Notes: generated by a model not told the origin, from the sequence alone. Positions 1 to 9,823 are shown, numbered from the stretch's first letter. The stretch is 64,000 nt of DNA from Nonomuraea polychroma (GCF_004011505.1 NZ_SAUN01000001.1:10009501-10073500); one strand, 5' to 3'. Translations and numbers: made by a program.

Positions 1-1058
1 TCGTCAACGCCGACGAGTCGGAGCCGGGCACCTGCAAGGACATCCCGCTGATGATGGCCAACCCGCACGCGCTGGTCGAGGGCATCATCATCACGTCCTA
101 CGCCATCCGGGCCAACCACGCCTTCATCTACGTGCGCGGCGAGGTCCTGCACGTGATCAGGCGGCTGCACGCGGCCGTGCGGGAGGCGTACGAGAAGGGT
201 TACCTCGGCAGCGACATCTTCGGCTCGGGCTACGACCTGGAGCTGGTGGTGCACAGCGGGGCGGGCGCGTACATCTGCGGCGAGGAGACGGCGCTGCTCG
301 ACTCGCTGGAAGGCTTCAGAGGTCAACCGCGGCTCAAGCCCCCGTTCCCGGCCGTGGCGGGCCTCTACGCCTCGCCTACTGTCGTGAACAACGTCGAGTC
401 GATCGCCAGTGTTCCCTCGATCATCGCCAACGGCGCCGACTGGTTCGCCGGCATGGGCACCGAGAAGTCCAAGGGCTTCGGCATCTTCTCGCTCAGCGGC
501 CACGTCACCCGCCCCGGACAGTACGAGGCGCCGCTCGGCATCACGCTGCGCGAACTGCTCGACATGGCCGGCGGCATCCGCGCCGGGCACCAGATCAAGT
601 TCTGGACCCCCGGTGGCTCGTCCACGCCGATCTTCACCGACGAGCACCTCGACGTGCCGCTCGACTTCGAGGCGGTCGGCGCGAAGGGCTCCATGCTCGG
701 CACCCGCGCGCTGCAGATCTTCGACGAGACCACCTGCGTGGTCCGCACCGTGCTGCGGTGGACGGAGTTCTACGCCCACGAGTCGTGCGGCAAGTGCACA
801 CCGTGCCGCGAGGGCACGTACTGGCTCAAGCAGGTGCTCAAGCGCCTTGAGAAGGGCCAGGGCACCGAGGAGGACCTGACCACGATCACCGACATCGCGG
901 ACAACATCCTCGGTCGCTCGTTCTGTGCCCTGGGCGACGGCGCGACCAGCCCGATTCACTCCTCCGTGAAGTACTTCCGCGAGGAGTACCTCAAGCACTT
1001 CGAGATCGGCGGCTGCCCGTTCGACCCGAAGAAGTCCACTCTCTGGGGTGAGCAGTGA
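1..1058 (+). CDS. nuoF: NADH-quinone oxidoreductase subunit F (5' truncated by window)
   Basis: NADH-binding FMN/4Fe-4S subunit of respiratory complex I. The reading frame is open from base 3 (VNADESEPGTCKD...), so the start lies upstream of the window. Visible hallmarks are the glycine-rich nucleotide/FMN loop GAGAYICGEETALL and the 4Fe-4S (N3) cluster motif ESCGKCTPCREGT, with its fourth cysteine further on in FCALGDGA. The stop overlaps the GTG start of nuoG by 4 bp, indicating translational coupling in the nuo operon. It accepts hydride from NADH on the cytoplasmic side and passes electrons to NuoG. Only the N-terminal part is missing; nothing looks broken. Confidence 0.97.
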   Translation, partial: VNADESEPGTCKDIPLMMANPHALVEGIIITSYAIRANHAFIYVRGEVLHVIRRLHAAVREAYEKGYLGSDIFGSGYDLELVVHSGAGAYICGEETALLDSLEGFRGQPRLKPPFPAVAGLYASPTVVNNVESIASVPSIIANGADWFAGMGTEKSKGFGIFSLSGHVTRPGQYEAPLGITLRELLDMAGGIRAGHQIKFWTPGGSSTPIFTDEHLDVPLDFEAVGAKGSMLGTRALQIFDETTCVVRTVLRWTEFYAHESCGKCTPCREGTYWLKQVLKRLEKGQGTEEDLTTITDIADNILGRSFCALGDGATSPIHSSVKYFREEYLKHFEIGGCPFDPKKSTLWGEQ

Positions 1059-3430
1059 CCGTCGTAGAAACAGAAACGAACCTGGTGACCCTGACCATCG
1101 ACGGGTTCCAGGTCAGTGTCCCCAAGGGCACCCTGATCATCCGGGCCGCCGAGCTGCTGGGCATCCAGATCCCCAGGTTCTGCGACCACCCGCTGCTGGA
1201 CCCGGCGGCCAACTGCCGCCAGTGTCTGGTCGACATCCCCGACGCGGGCAACGGCCGCGGCTTCCCCAAGCCGCAGCCGTCGTGCGCGATCGAGGTCGCC
1301 GAGGGCATGGTCGTGCAGACCCAGCTGACCTCGCCGGTGGCGGAGAAGGCGCAGCGGTCGGCGATGGAGTTCCTGCTGCTCAACCACCCGCTGGACTGCC
1401 CGGTCTGCGACAAGGGCGGCGAGTGCCCCCTGCAGAACCAGGCCATGTCCAACGGCCGCGGCGAGTCCAGGTTCCAGGAGCAGAAGCGCACCTTCCCCAA
1501 GCCGCTGCCGCTGTCCACGCAGGTGCTGCTGGACCGTGAGCGCTGCGTGCAGTGCGCGCGCTGCATCCGCTTCTCCGACCAGATCGCCGGCGACCCGCTC
1601 ATCGAGTTCTTCGAGCGCGGGGCCAAAGAGCAGGTGCGTACGGCCGACGGCAAGCCGTTCAACTCCTACTTCTCCGGCAACACGGTGCAGATCTGCCCGG
1701 TCGGCGCGCTCACCGGCGCCGCCTACCGGTTCCGCGCCCGGCCGTTCGACCTGGTGTCCACGCCGAGCGCGTGCGAGCACTGCGCCTCGGGTTGCGCGCA
1801 GCGCACCGACCACCGGCGCGGCCGTGTGACGCGCCGCCTGGCCGGCAACGACCCGCAGGTCAACGAGGAGTGGAACTGCGACAAGGGCCGCTGGGCGTTC
1901 ACCTACGCCACGCAGCCCGACCGGCTGAAGACGCCGCTGGTCCGCAACGAGGAGGGCGTGCTGGTGCCGGCCTCCTGGCCGGAGGCGCTGGCCGTCGCCG
2001 CCGAGGGCCTGTCCAAGAGCCGCGGCAAGGCGGGCGTGCTGGTCGGCGGCCGGGTGACGGTCGAGGACGCCTACGCCTACGCCAAGTTCGCCAGGCTGGC
2101 GCTGGGCACGAACGACATCGACTTCCGCGCGAGGCCGCACTCCGTCGAGGAGGCGCAGTTCCTGGCCCACGCGGTGGCCGGCAAGGGCATCGAGGTCCGC
2201 TACAGCGACCTGGAGAACGCCCCGCACGTGCTGCTCGTCGGCTTCGAGCCCGAGGAGGAGTCCCCGATCGTCTTCCTGCGCCTGCGCAAGGCGTGGATGA
2301 AGAAGGGGCTCAAGGTCAGCTCGATCGCGCCGTTCGCCTCCCCGGGCCTGGAGAAGGTGGGCGGCACGCTCATCCGCACCGTGCCCGGCGCCGAGGCCGA
2401 CGCGATCGGCGACCTGGTGGGCACGCTGCCCGAGGGCACGATCGTCCTCGCGGGCGAGCGGCTGGCCACCGTGCCGGGCGCTCTGTCCGCTGTGGTGCGC
2501 CTTGCCGCCGCCTCCGGCGGCAAGCTGGCCTGGATCCCGCGCAGGGCCGGCGAGCGCGGCGCGGTCGAGGCCGGCGCGCTGCCCAACCTGCTGCCGATCG
2601 GCCGCCCGGTGGACGACGAGACCGCCAGGGCCGAGGTGGCCCGGGCGTGGAACGTGTCCTCGCTGCCCGCGACCCCCGGTCGTGAGACCGCGGACATCCT
2701 CACGGCCGCCCGCGACGGGGACATCGAGGCGCTGGTCGTGGCCGGCGTCGACCCATACGACCTGGCCGACCCGGCGGCGGCGCTCGACGCGCTCGAGCAC
2801 ACGCCGTTCATCGTCAGCCTGGAGATCCGCGCCAGCGCCGTCACCGACCGCGCCGACGTGGTCCTGCCCGTCGCCGCCGTCCAGGAGAAGGGCGGTACGT
2901 TCGTCAACTGGGAGGGCCGCGGCCGCTCGTTCGAAGCGCCGCTGCGGGTTCCCGGTCTGCAGAGCGACCTGGCCGTGATCGGCAACCTCGCCGACCGGAT
3001 GGACGTGCACCTGGGCCTGCCGGACGCCAAGAGTGCCCGGCGCGAGCTGTCCGCCCTGGGAGCCTGGCGCGGCAGCCGGGTCAGCGCCCCCAACGCCCTG
3101 ACCCGCACCCAGGAGGTGCCCGAGCTGGGGCAGGCCCTGCTGGCCACCTGGCACCTGCTGCTCGACGACGGCAGGCTGCAGGACGGCGAGCCTTACCTCG
3201 CGGGCACCGCCCGCACCGCCGAAGCGCTGGTCTCCGAGAGCACGGCCGCAGAGCTGGGCGTCGCCGACGGCGACAAGCTCGTCGTCGGCGGTAACGTGAC
3301 GCTGCCGGTGCGTGTAGCCGACCTGCCCGACCGCGTGGTCTGGGTGCCGGCGAACTCCGGCGGCTGCTCGGTCACGCGCGACCTGCGCGCGGTCGCCGGC
3401 GACATCGTCACCATCGGGAGCGCCTCATGA
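1055..3430 (+). CDS. nuoG: NADH-quinone oxidoreductase subunit G
   Basis: Large iron-sulfur subunit of the complex I peripheral arm, 791 aa. The N terminus carries the 2Fe-2S ferredoxin domain (CDHPLL..NCRQC, later PSCAIE). Next come the His-ligated cluster region (HPLDCPVCDKGGECPLQNQ), a second 4Fe-4S motif (CVQCARCIRFSDQ), and the CEHCASGCAQR / NWNCDKGR-type cluster (actual EEWNCDKGR) that opens the molybdopterin-oxidoreductase-like domain. The rest is the catalytically silent molybdopterin-fold region of the family. The GTG start is inside GTGA, overlapping the nuoF stop, and the gene itself overlaps nuoH by an ATGA. Role: the electron wire from NuoF towards NuoI. Confidence 0.97.
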   Translation: MTVVETETNLVTLTIDGFQVSVPKGTLIIRAAELLGIQIPRFCDHPLLDPAANCRQCLVDIPDAGNGRGFPKPQPSCAIEVAEGMVVQTQLTSPVAEKAQRSAMEFLLLNHPLDCPVCDKGGECPLQNQAMSNGRGESRFQEQKRTFPKPLPLSTQVLLDRERCVQCARCIRFSDQIAGDPLIEFFERGAKEQVRTADGKPFNSYFSGNTVQICPVGALTGAAYRFRARPFDLVSTPSACEHCASGCAQRTDHRRGRVTRRLAGNDPQVNEEWNCDKGRWAFTYATQPDRLKTPLVRNEEGVLVPASWPEALAVAAEGLSKSRGKAGVLVGGRVTVEDAYAYAKFARLALGTNDIDFRARPHSVEEAQFLAHAVAGKGIEVRYSDLENAPHVLLVGFEPEEESPIVFLRLRKAWMKKGLKVSSIAPFASPGLEKVGGTLIRTVPGAEADAIGDLVGTLPEGTIVLAGERLATVPGALSAVVRLAAASGGKLAWIPRRAGERGAVEAGALPNLLPIGRPVDDETARAEVARAWNVSSLPATPGRETADILTAARDGDIEALVVAGVDPYDLADPAAALDALEHTPFIVSLEIRASAVTDRADVVLPVAAVQEKGGTFVNWEGRGRSFEAPLRVPGLQSDLAVIGNLADRMDVHLGLPDAKSARRELSALGAWRGSRVSAPNALTRTQEVPELGQALLATWHLLLDDGRLQDGEPYLAGTARTAEALVSESTAAELGVADGDKLVVGGNVTLPVRVADLPDRVVWVPANSGGCSVTRDLRAVAGDIVTIGSAS

Positions 3431-4731
3431 TCCACGTCGTTCTCGCGGCCAATCCCACCCTCGCCGACTTCGGCGACGACCCGGTGTGGATCCACATCAT
3501 CAAGGCCGTGATGCTGTTCGTCGTCCTGATGCTGGGCGTGCTGTTCGGCGTCTGGTTCGAGCGCAAGCTGATCTCGCGGATGCAGAACCGCTACGGCCCC
3601 AACCGGGCCGGCAAGTTCGGCCTGCTGCAGTCCGTGGCCGACGGCCTGAAGATGGGTCTGAAGGAGGACCTCTTCCCGCGGACCGTGGACAAGGTGCTCT
3701 ACCTGCTGGCCCCGGTCATCATGGTGGTCCCGGCGTTCCTGGCCTTCTCCATCGTGCCGTTCGGGCCGGTCGTCAACCTGTTCGGCGAGCAGACGCCGCT
3801 GCAGCTGGTCGACCTGCCGGTGGCGGTGCTGTTCATGCTGGCCATGGGCGCGGTGTCCGTCTACGGTGTGGTGCTGGCCGGGTGGTCGTCGCGCTCGCCG
3901 TACGCGCTGCTCGGTGGCCTGCGGTCGGCGGCCCAGGTGGTGTCGTACGAGATCGCGATGGGTCTGTCGTTCGTGGCGGTGTTCATCTTCGCCGGGACGC
4001 TGTCCACCTCGGAGATCGTCGCGGCGCAGCAGGACACCTGGTTCGTGGTGCTGCTGATCCCGTCGTTCCTGATCTACGTGGTCTGCATGTTCGGCGAGGC
4101 CGCCCGTATCCCGTTCGACCTGCCGGAGGGCGAGGGCGAGCTGGTCGGCGGCTTCCAGACCGAATACTCCTCGTCGCTGAAGTTCGCCCTGATCATGATG
4201 GGCGAATACCTGCACACGTTCACCGCCTCCGGCATCGCGGTGACGCTGTTCCTCGGCGGGTGGCGGGCGCCGTTCCCGATCTCGCTCTGGGAGGGCGCCA
4301 ACACGGGCTGGTGGCCGGTCCTGTGGTTCCTCATCAAGTTCGTGCTGACCTTCAGCTTCATCATCTGGGTGCGGGCCTCGCTGCCGCGCGTGCGCTACGA
4401 CCAGCTGATGTCGCTGGGCTGGAAGGTGCTGATCCCGGTCAACCTGGCGTGGATCCTGCTGGTGGCCGGGGTGCGCAACGTGATGCTCAACCAGGACAAC
4501 AGGGTGCTCAACGTCGCCCTCGGCCTGCTCATCGTGGTCGCCGCTCTGGCCATCTGGATGCGCTTCGACACCGTCAACCAGCGACGCAAGGAAGAGAAGA
4601 AAGCCCAGGTCGACGCCGAGTTCGAGGAACTGTCCAACGAGCCGACGGCCGGTGGCTTCCCGGTGCCGCCGCTCGATCTGCCGCACTACCACGGGGTGCA
4701 GCACAAGGAGATTCCCAGTGGGACTAACTGA
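3427..4731 (+). CDS. nuoH: NADH-quinone oxidoreductase subunit H
   Basis: Membrane subunit at the junction of the peripheral and membrane arms, forming part of the quinone-binding chamber; 434 aa with about eight hydrophobic segments. Family signatures visible are RYGPNRAGKFGLLQSVADG in the first cytoplasmic loop and PFDLPEGEGELVGGFQTEY in the quinone-site loop. The C terminus has about 60 hydrophilic residues beyond the last membrane segment, common in actinobacterial NuoH. It is coupled to nuoG by ATGA, and its 3' end contains the ribosome-binding site and start codon of nuoI. Confidence 0.97.
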   Translation: MIHVVLAANPTLADFGDDPVWIHIIKAVMLFVVLMLGVLFGVWFERKLISRMQNRYGPNRAGKFGLLQSVADGLKMGLKEDLFPRTVDKVLYLLAPVIMVVPAFLAFSIVPFGPVVNLFGEQTPLQLVDLPVAVLFMLAMGAVSVYGVVLAGWSSRSPYALLGGLRSAAQVVSYEIAMGLSFVAVFIFAGTLSTSEIVAAQQDTWFVVLLIPSFLIYVVCMFGEAARIPFDLPEGEGELVGGFQTEYSSSLKFALIMMGEYLHTFTASGIAVTLFLGGWRAPFPISLWEGANTGWWPVLWFLIKFVLTFSFIIWVRASLPRVRYDQLMSLGWKVLIPVNLAWILLVAGVRNVMLNQDNRVLNVALGLLIVVAALAIWMRFDTVNQRRKEEKKAQVDAEFEELSNEPTAGGFPVPPLDLPHYHGVQHKEIPSGTN

Positions 4732-5233
4732 TTGGCTGAACCCCGTCAAAGGCTTCGGGGTCACCTTCCATACGATGTTCAAGAAGCCCGTCACGACGAA
4801 CTACCCGGAGGAGAAGAAGCCGACGGCTCCTCGCTTCCACGGGCGTCACCAGCTCAACCGCTGGCCGGACGGGCTGGAGAAGTGCGTGGGGTGCGAGCTG
4901 TGCGCCTGGGCGTGTCCGGCCGACGCGATCTACGTGGAGGGCGCGGACAACACCGAGGAGGAGCGCTTCTCGCCGGGCGAGCGTTACGGGCGCACCTACC
5001 AGATCAACTATCTGCGGTGCATCCTGTGCGGCCTGTGCATCGAGGCCTGCCCGACCCGCGCGCTCACCATGACCAACGAGTACGAGCTCGCCGACAGCAC
5101 CCGCGAGGGCCTCATCTACACCAAGGAGATGTTGCTCGCGCCGCTGACCCAGGGCATGGAGCAGCCGCCGCACCCCATGCGGCTCGGTGAGACGGAAGAG
5201 GACTACTACCGGCTGGGGCGGACCAATGGGTGA
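4718..5233 (+). CDS. nuoI: NADH-quinone oxidoreductase subunit I
   Basis: Two-cluster ferredoxin subunit, 171 aa, carrying electrons to the terminal N2 centre. Two canonical 4Fe-4S motifs are visible: CVGCELCAWACPADAI and CILCGLCIEACPTRAL. I chose the GTG at 4718 because AAGGAG lies 7 nt upstream (4705-4710) and the protein then begins GLTDWLNPVKGFGVTF, as family members do. An upstream in-frame ATG at 4652 would add a 22-residue peptide translated from nuoH sequence and has no such support. The gene overlaps nuoH by 14 bp and nuoJ by 8 bp. Confidence 0.95.
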   Translation: MGLTDWLNPVKGFGVTFHTMFKKPVTTNYPEEKKPTAPRFHGRHQLNRWPDGLEKCVGCELCAWACPADAIYVEGADNTEEERFSPGERYGRTYQINYLRCILCGLCIEACPTRALTMTNEYELADSTREGLIYTKEMLLAPLTQGMEQPPHPMRLGETEEDYYRLGRTNG

Positions 5234-6056
5234 GACCGTCACATTCTGGGTGCTCGCCGTCGTGTCCGTCGGCGCCGCGCTCGGCATGGTCTTCAACCGG
5301 AAGGCCGTGTACTCGGCGCTGATGCTCGGCACGGTGATGCTCTGCCTCGCGGTCCTGTACGCGGTGCAGGACGCGCCGTTCCTGGCCGCGGTGCAGATCA
5401 TCGTCTACACCGGCGCCATCATGATGTTGTTCCTGTTCGTGCTCATGCTCGTGGGCGTGGACTCCTCCGACTCCTTCGTCGAGACGATCAGGGGACAGCG
5501 TTTCTGGGCAGTGCTCGCCGGCATCGGATTCGCCACGCTGATCATCCTGGCCGTCGGCAACGCGGTCTTCGCTCCCGAGGTCGGGCTGGCGCAGGCCACG
5601 GCGTCGGGCGGCTACATCCGCTCGATCGCGTTGCTGCTGTTCACCAAGTACGTGTTCGCGTTCGAGATCACCTCGGCGCTGCTGATCACCGCGGCGCTTG
5701 GCGCGATGGTGCTGGCGCACCGCGAGCGACTCACCGACAAGCCCACGCAGAAGGACCTGGCCCGGGCCAGGTTCCTCGGCGACCACCCGTCGCCGCTGCC
5801 GGGCCCCGGCACGTACGCCACCGGCAACGCCATCGACATGCCGGCGCTGCTGCCCGACGGGACGGTCGCGGAGTCCTCGGTCAACCGCTACATCGCCCGG
5901 TACGACGTCGAGCACGACCACCTGCCCGCCGACCCCCGGCTCGCCGCGGCCATCAGGCACACGGCCGAGGAGGACGCTGAAGAGCGCGACATCCACGCGC
6001 GCGACGAGGCGAAGGAGCAGGACGCCGAGCAGCCCACCAACGAGGTGAACAAATGA
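5226..6056 (+). CDS. nuoJ: NADH-quinone oxidoreductase subunit J
   Basis: Small membrane subunit of complex I, 276 aa. The first ~170 residues hold five hydrophobic segments, including the conserved YTGAIMMLFLFVLMLVG helix. The remaining ~100 residues are a hydrophilic, acidic, cytoplasmic tail (ending in AKEQDAEQPTNEVNK) that is long compared with the ~170-180 aa E. coli protein but usual in actinomycetes. The ATG at 5226 is chosen because it overlaps the nuoI stop by 8 bp and sits downstream of a GGGGCGG Shine-Dalgarno-like run. It is coupled to nuoK by ATGA. Confidence 0.95.
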   Translation: MGETVTFWVLAVVSVGAALGMVFNRKAVYSALMLGTVMLCLAVLYAVQDAPFLAAVQIIVYTGAIMMLFLFVLMLVGVDSSDSFVETIRGQRFWAVLAGIGFATLIILAVGNAVFAPEVGLAQATASGGYIRSIALLLFTKYVFAFEITSALLITAALGAMVLAHRERLTDKPTQKDLARARFLGDHPSPLPGPGTYATGNAIDMPALLPDGTVAESSVNRYIARYDVEHDHLPADPRLAAAIRHTAEEDAEERDIHARDEAKEQDAEQPTNEVNK

Positions 6057-6349
6057 CGACGCACTACCTCGTACTGTCCGGCCTGTTGTTCGCCATCGGC
6101 GCCATGGGCGTGCTGATCAGGCGTAACGCGATCGTGGTGTTCATGTGCGTGGAGCTCATGCTCAACGCCTGCAACCTCGCGTTCGTAGCCTTCTCCAGGC
6201 AGGTCGGCAACTTGGACGGCCAGATCATCGCGTTCTTCGTGATGGTGGTGGCCGCGGCCGAGGTCGTGGTCGGCCTGGCCATCATCGTGACGATCTTCCG
6301 AACCCGCAGGTCCGCGTCCGTCGACGACGCCAACCTGCTGAAGTACTAA
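6053..6349 (+). CDS. nuoK: NADH-quinone oxidoreductase subunit K
   Basis: 98-aa, three-helix membrane subunit of complex I, the usual family length. The conserved glutamate of helix 2 is in VFMCVELMLNACNLAF, and a second acidic site is in AAAEVVVGLAIIV on helix 3. Both take part in the proton-conducting half-channels of the family. It is coupled to nuoJ by an ATGA overlap and lies 10 bp upstream of nuoL. Confidence 0.96.
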   Translation: MTTHYLVLSGLLFAIGAMGVLIRRNAIVVFMCVELMLNACNLAFVAFSRQVGNLDGQIIAFFVMVVAAAEVVVGLAIIVTIFRTRRSASVDDANLLKY

Positions 6350-6359
6350 GAGGTGACTG

Positions 6360-8264
6360 GTGGAATCTGAAATCGCTCAGATCGCCCAGCACACCGGCGG
6401 CGTGATCGGTAACGCCTGGCTGATGATCGCCTTCCCGCTGCTGGGAGCGTTCATCCTGCTGGTGTTCAACCGGTTCACGAACCGCTGGGGCCATCTGCTG
6501 GGCGTGGCCATGTCCCTCGCCTCGTTCGTCGTGGCGGTGCTGGCATTTTTCGAGCTCATCGGGTTCGGGGAGGACGAGCGCCGGCGGGCGGTGCACCTCT
6601 ATGAGTTCATCCCCAACCTGGACATCAACATGGGGCTGCTGATCGACCCGCTGTCGATCAGCTTCGCGCTGCTGATCACCGGTGTGGGCTCGCTGATCCA
6701 CATCTACTCGATCGGCTACATGGCGCACGACGAGCACCGGCGCAGGTTCTTCGCCTACCTGAACCTGTTCGTGGCCGCGATGCTCCTGCTGGTGCTGGCC
6801 GACAACTACGTGGGCCTGTTCATCGGCTGGGAGGGCGTCGGTCTGGCGTCGTACCTGCTGATCGGGTTCTGGCAGTTCAAGCCGTCGGCGGCGGTCGCGG
6901 CCAAGAAGGCGTTCGTCGTCAACCGCGTCGGTGACTTCGGCCTGCTGGTCGGCATGTTCGTCATCTTCACGACGTACCAGACGCTGTCGTTCGCGGAGCT
7001 CAAGCCGATCCAGGCCGAGAACGGCACCACGCTCGCCATCGGCCTGCTGCTGCTCCTCGGCGCCTGCGGTAAGTCGGCGCAGCTACCGCTGCAGTCCTGG
7101 CTCCTGGACGCCATGGAGGGTCCGACTCCCGTGTCGGCCCTGATCCACGCCGCGACCATGGTGACCGCCGGTGTCTACCTGGTGGTCCGGTCCGGGGCGT
7201 ACTTCTTCCCCGAGGGGTCGGGCGCCGCGCTCGCGGTGGCGATCGTCGGCGCGGCCACGCTGCTCGCCGGTGCGATCATCGGTTGTGCGAAGGACGACAT
7301 CAAGAAGGGCCTGGCCGGTTCGACGATGTCGCAGATCGGCTACATGATGCTGGGCGCGGGCCTCGGCCCGGCCGGCTACGCCTTCGCGATCGGTCACCTG
7401 ATCACGCACGGCTTCTTCAAGGCCGACCTGTTCCTCGGCGCCGGATCCGTGATGCACGGCATGAACGACGAAGTCGACATGCGGAAGTACGGTGGCCTGG
7501 CCAAGTACATGAAGGTCACCTTCTTCACGTTCTTCGTCGGCTATCTGGCGATCATCGGGTTCCCGCTGCTGTCCGGTTACTTCACCAAGGACGGCATCAT
7601 CGAGACCGCGGTGCACCACCAGCCCATCCTGGGCTGGCTTGCCGTGCTCGGCGCCGGTATCACCGGCTTCTACATGTCGCGGATGGTCTTCATGACCTTC
7701 TTCGGCGAGAAGCGGTGGGCCGAGGGCGCACACCCGCACGAGTCGCCGGCGGTCATGACCTGGCCGCTGATCATCCTGTCGATCGGCTCGGTCTTCCTGG
7801 GCGGCTACCTCATCCTGAGCAACACGCTCATGAAGTTCCTGGGCCCGGCCGTGGGACTGCCCGCGCAGCTGCCGGAGTTCCACTTCACCAGCACGCCGGG
7901 TCTCGTCACGCTGGCGCTCGTCGCGGTGGGCGCGGCCTACGCCTGGATGAAGTACGGCCGGGTCGAGGTGCCTGCCGTGCAGCCGCGCGGGTCGTTCCTC
8001 ACCACGTTCGCCCGGCGCGACCTCTACGGTGACGCGCTCAACGAGTCGCTGTTCATGCGTCCCGGCCAGTGGCTGACCCGGATCGCGGTGTTCTTCGACA
8101 ACCGCGGCATCGACGGGCTGGTCAACGGTCTGGCCGCGGGCATCGGCGGCAGCTCCGGGCGCCTCCGGCGGATCCAGACGGGCTTCGCCAGAACGTACGC
8201 GTTGTCCATCTTCATCGGTGCCGCCCTGCTGACCGGCGCCCTGCTCCTCGTTGGGACCATCTGA
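6360..8264 (+). CDS. nuoL: NADH-quinone oxidoreductase subunit L
   Basis: Largest antiporter-like, proton-pumping subunit, 634 aa with ~16 membrane segments. Characteristic stretches are GWEGVGLASYLLIGFW, GKSAQLPLQSWLLDAMEGP and the GPTPVSALIHAATMVTAGVY helix; the lateral helix precedes the C terminus. The GTG at 6360 is preceded by AAGAGGTGAC and follows the nuoK stop by 10 bp. Coupling to nuoM is by a single-base TGATG overlap. Confidence 0.97.
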   Translation: MESEIAQIAQHTGGVIGNAWLMIAFPLLGAFILLVFNRFTNRWGHLLGVAMSLASFVVAVLAFFELIGFGEDERRRAVHLYEFIPNLDINMGLLIDPLSISFALLITGVGSLIHIYSIGYMAHDEHRRRFFAYLNLFVAAMLLLVLADNYVGLFIGWEGVGLASYLLIGFWQFKPSAAVAAKKAFVVNRVGDFGLLVGMFVIFTTYQTLSFAELKPIQAENGTTLAIGLLLLLGACGKSAQLPLQSWLLDAMEGPTPVSALIHAATMVTAGVYLVVRSGAYFFPEGSGAALAVAIVGAATLLAGAIIGCAKDDIKKGLAGSTMSQIGYMMLGAGLGPAGYAFAIGHLITHGFFKADLFLGAGSVMHGMNDEVDMRKYGGLAKYMKVTFFTFFVGYLAIIGFPLLSGYFTKDGIIETAVHHQPILGWLAVLGAGITGFYMSRMVFMTFFGEKRWAEGAHPHESPAVMTWPLIILSIGSVFLGGYLILSNTLMKFLGPAVGLPAQLPEFHFTSTPGLVTLALVAVGAAYAWMKYGRVEVPAVQPRGSFLTTFARRDLYGDALNESLFMRPGQWLTRIAVFFDNRGIDGLVNGLAAGIGGSSGRLRRIQTGFARTYALSIFIGAALLTGALLLVGTI

Positions 8265-9823
8265 TGTCACCCTGGCTTCCGATACTCATGGCGGTGCCCG
8301 TGGTGGGCGCCATCGTGGTGGCCCTGCTCCCCAAGGGCAGTGACAAGCTGGCCAAGCAGGTCACGCTGCTGGTCTCGCTGCTGGTGCTGGTGCTCACGGG
8401 CGTCATGGCCGCCGGGTTCAAGCCGAACGGCGACCGGTTCCAGTTCGTGGCCGAGTACAACTGGATCCCCAGCTTCGGCGTGAAGTTCGGGGTCGGTGTC
8501 GACGGCGTGGCCCTCGTGCTCATCGCGCTGTCGGCGGTGCTGGTGCCGATCGTGGTGCTGGCCTCCTGGCACGACGCCGACGGCGTCAAGAGCGCCGACG
8601 GCACGGTGATCGCGCCCAAGCGGTCGGTGAAGACGTACTTCTCGCTGCTGCTGGTGCTGGAGACGATGATGATCGGCGTCTTCGCGGCGACCGACATCTT
8701 CCTCTTCTACGTCTTCTTCGAAGCGATGCTGATCCCGATGTACTTCATGATCGGCTCGTACGGCGGCGCCCAGCGGTCCTACGCGGCCGTGAAGTTCCTG
8801 CTGTACTCGCTGTTCGGCGGCCTGCTCATGCTGGTCGCGGTCATCGGGCTCTACTTCGTGGCCGGCAAGAGCACGTTCATGTTCCCCGAACTGGTCGGGG
8901 CCATCCAGGACCCGACCATGCAGAAGTGGCTGTTCGGCGGGTTCTTCATCGCCTTCGCGATCAAGGCGCCGCTGTGGCCGGTGCACACGTGGCTGCCCGA
9001 CGCGGCCGCGCAGGCGCCGGCCGGGGCCGCCGTGCTGCTGGTGGGCGTGCTCGACAAGGTCGGCACGTTCGGCATGCTGCGCTTCTGCCTGGAGCTGTTC
9101 CCGGACGCGGCCAAGGCGTTCACGATGCCGGTCGTCGTGCTGGCGGTCATCAGCATCATCTACGGCGCCATCGTGGCCATCGGGCAGAACGACATGAAGC
9201 GGCTCATCGCCTACACGTCGATCTCGCACTTCGGCTTCATCGTGCTCGGCGTGTTCGCCATGTCGGACGTCGCCCAGTCCGGCGCCGCCCTCTACATGGT
9301 CAACCACGGCTTCGCCACCGGCGCGCTGTTCCTGGCCGCGGGCTTCCTCATCGCCCGGCGCGGCTCGCCGTTCATCGAGGACTACGGAGGCGTGCAGAAG
9401 GTCGCGCCGGTGCTGGCGGGCTTCTTCCTGGTCGCCGGTCTGGCGGGGCTCTCGCTGCCCGGTCTGTCGTCCTTCGTCAGCGAGTTCATGGTCATGATCG
9501 GGACGTACTCGACGGAGGCTCACGGCTCCGGGGCACTGACCGCCGCCGCGATCGTGTCGGCGGTGGCCGTGATCCTCGCGGCCGTCTACATCCTGTGGAT
9601 GGTGCAGCGGGTCATGAACGGGCCGACCGCCGAGCCGGTCAAGGCGTTCAAGGACCTGAACGCCCGCGAGGTCTGGGTGCTGGCCCCGCTGGTCGCCCTG
9701 ATCATCGGGTTCGGCTTCTTCCCCAAGCCGCTGCTCGACGTGATCAACCCGTCCGTGCACCAGACGCTGACCAACGTGAAGGTGCCGGTCTCCACCATCG
9801 CTGAGAAGGGGACAGGTCAGTGA
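8264..9823 (+). CDS. nuoM: NADH-quinone oxidoreductase subunit M
   Basis: Antiporter-like proton-pumping subunit of complex I, 519 aa. Family landmarks are FYVFFEAMLIPMYFMIG, PLWPVHTWLPDAAAQAP and IAYTSISHFGFIVLG. The ATG at 8264 (MSPWLPILMAVPVVG) overlaps the last base of the nuoL stop codon. A longer in-frame extension to 8069 exists but is arginine-rich and lies in antisense-like nuoL sequence. The 3' end overlaps nuoN by GTGA. Confidence 0.96.
   Translation: MSPWLPILMAVPVVGAIVVALLPKGSDKLAKQVTLLVSLLVLVLTGVMAAGFKPNGDRFQFVAEYNWIPSFGVKFGVGVDGVALVLIALSAVLVPIVVLASWHDADGVKSADGTVIAPKRSVKTYFSLLLVLETMMIGVFAATDIFLFYVFFEAMLIPMYFMIGSYGGAQRSYAAVKFLLYSLFGGLLMLVAVIGLYFVAGKSTFMFPELVGAIQDPTMQKWLFGGFFIAFAIKAPLWPVHTWLPDAAAQAPAGAAVLLVGVLDKVGTFGMLRFCLELFPDAAKAFTMPVVVLAVISIIYGAIVAIGQNDMKRLIAYTSISHFGFIVLGVFAMSDVAQSGAALYMVNHGFATGALFLAAGFLIARRGSPFIEDYGGVQKVAPVLAGFFLVAGLAGLSLPGLSSFVSEFMVMIGTYSTEAHGSGALTAAAIVSAVAVILAAVYILWMVQRVMNGPTAEPVKAFKDLNAREVWVLAPLVALIIGFGFFPKPLLDVINPSVHQTLTNVKVPVSTIAEKGTGQ

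Noticed and set aside
956..3154. 732-codon open frame on the minus strand opposite nuoG
   Set aside because: Antisense shadow in high-GC DNA: composition rich in Gly/Arg/His/Gln, no motif, fully covered by a clear nuoG. The same applies to the long minus-strand frames opposite nuoH, nuoL, nuoM, nuoN and the polysaccharide genes.
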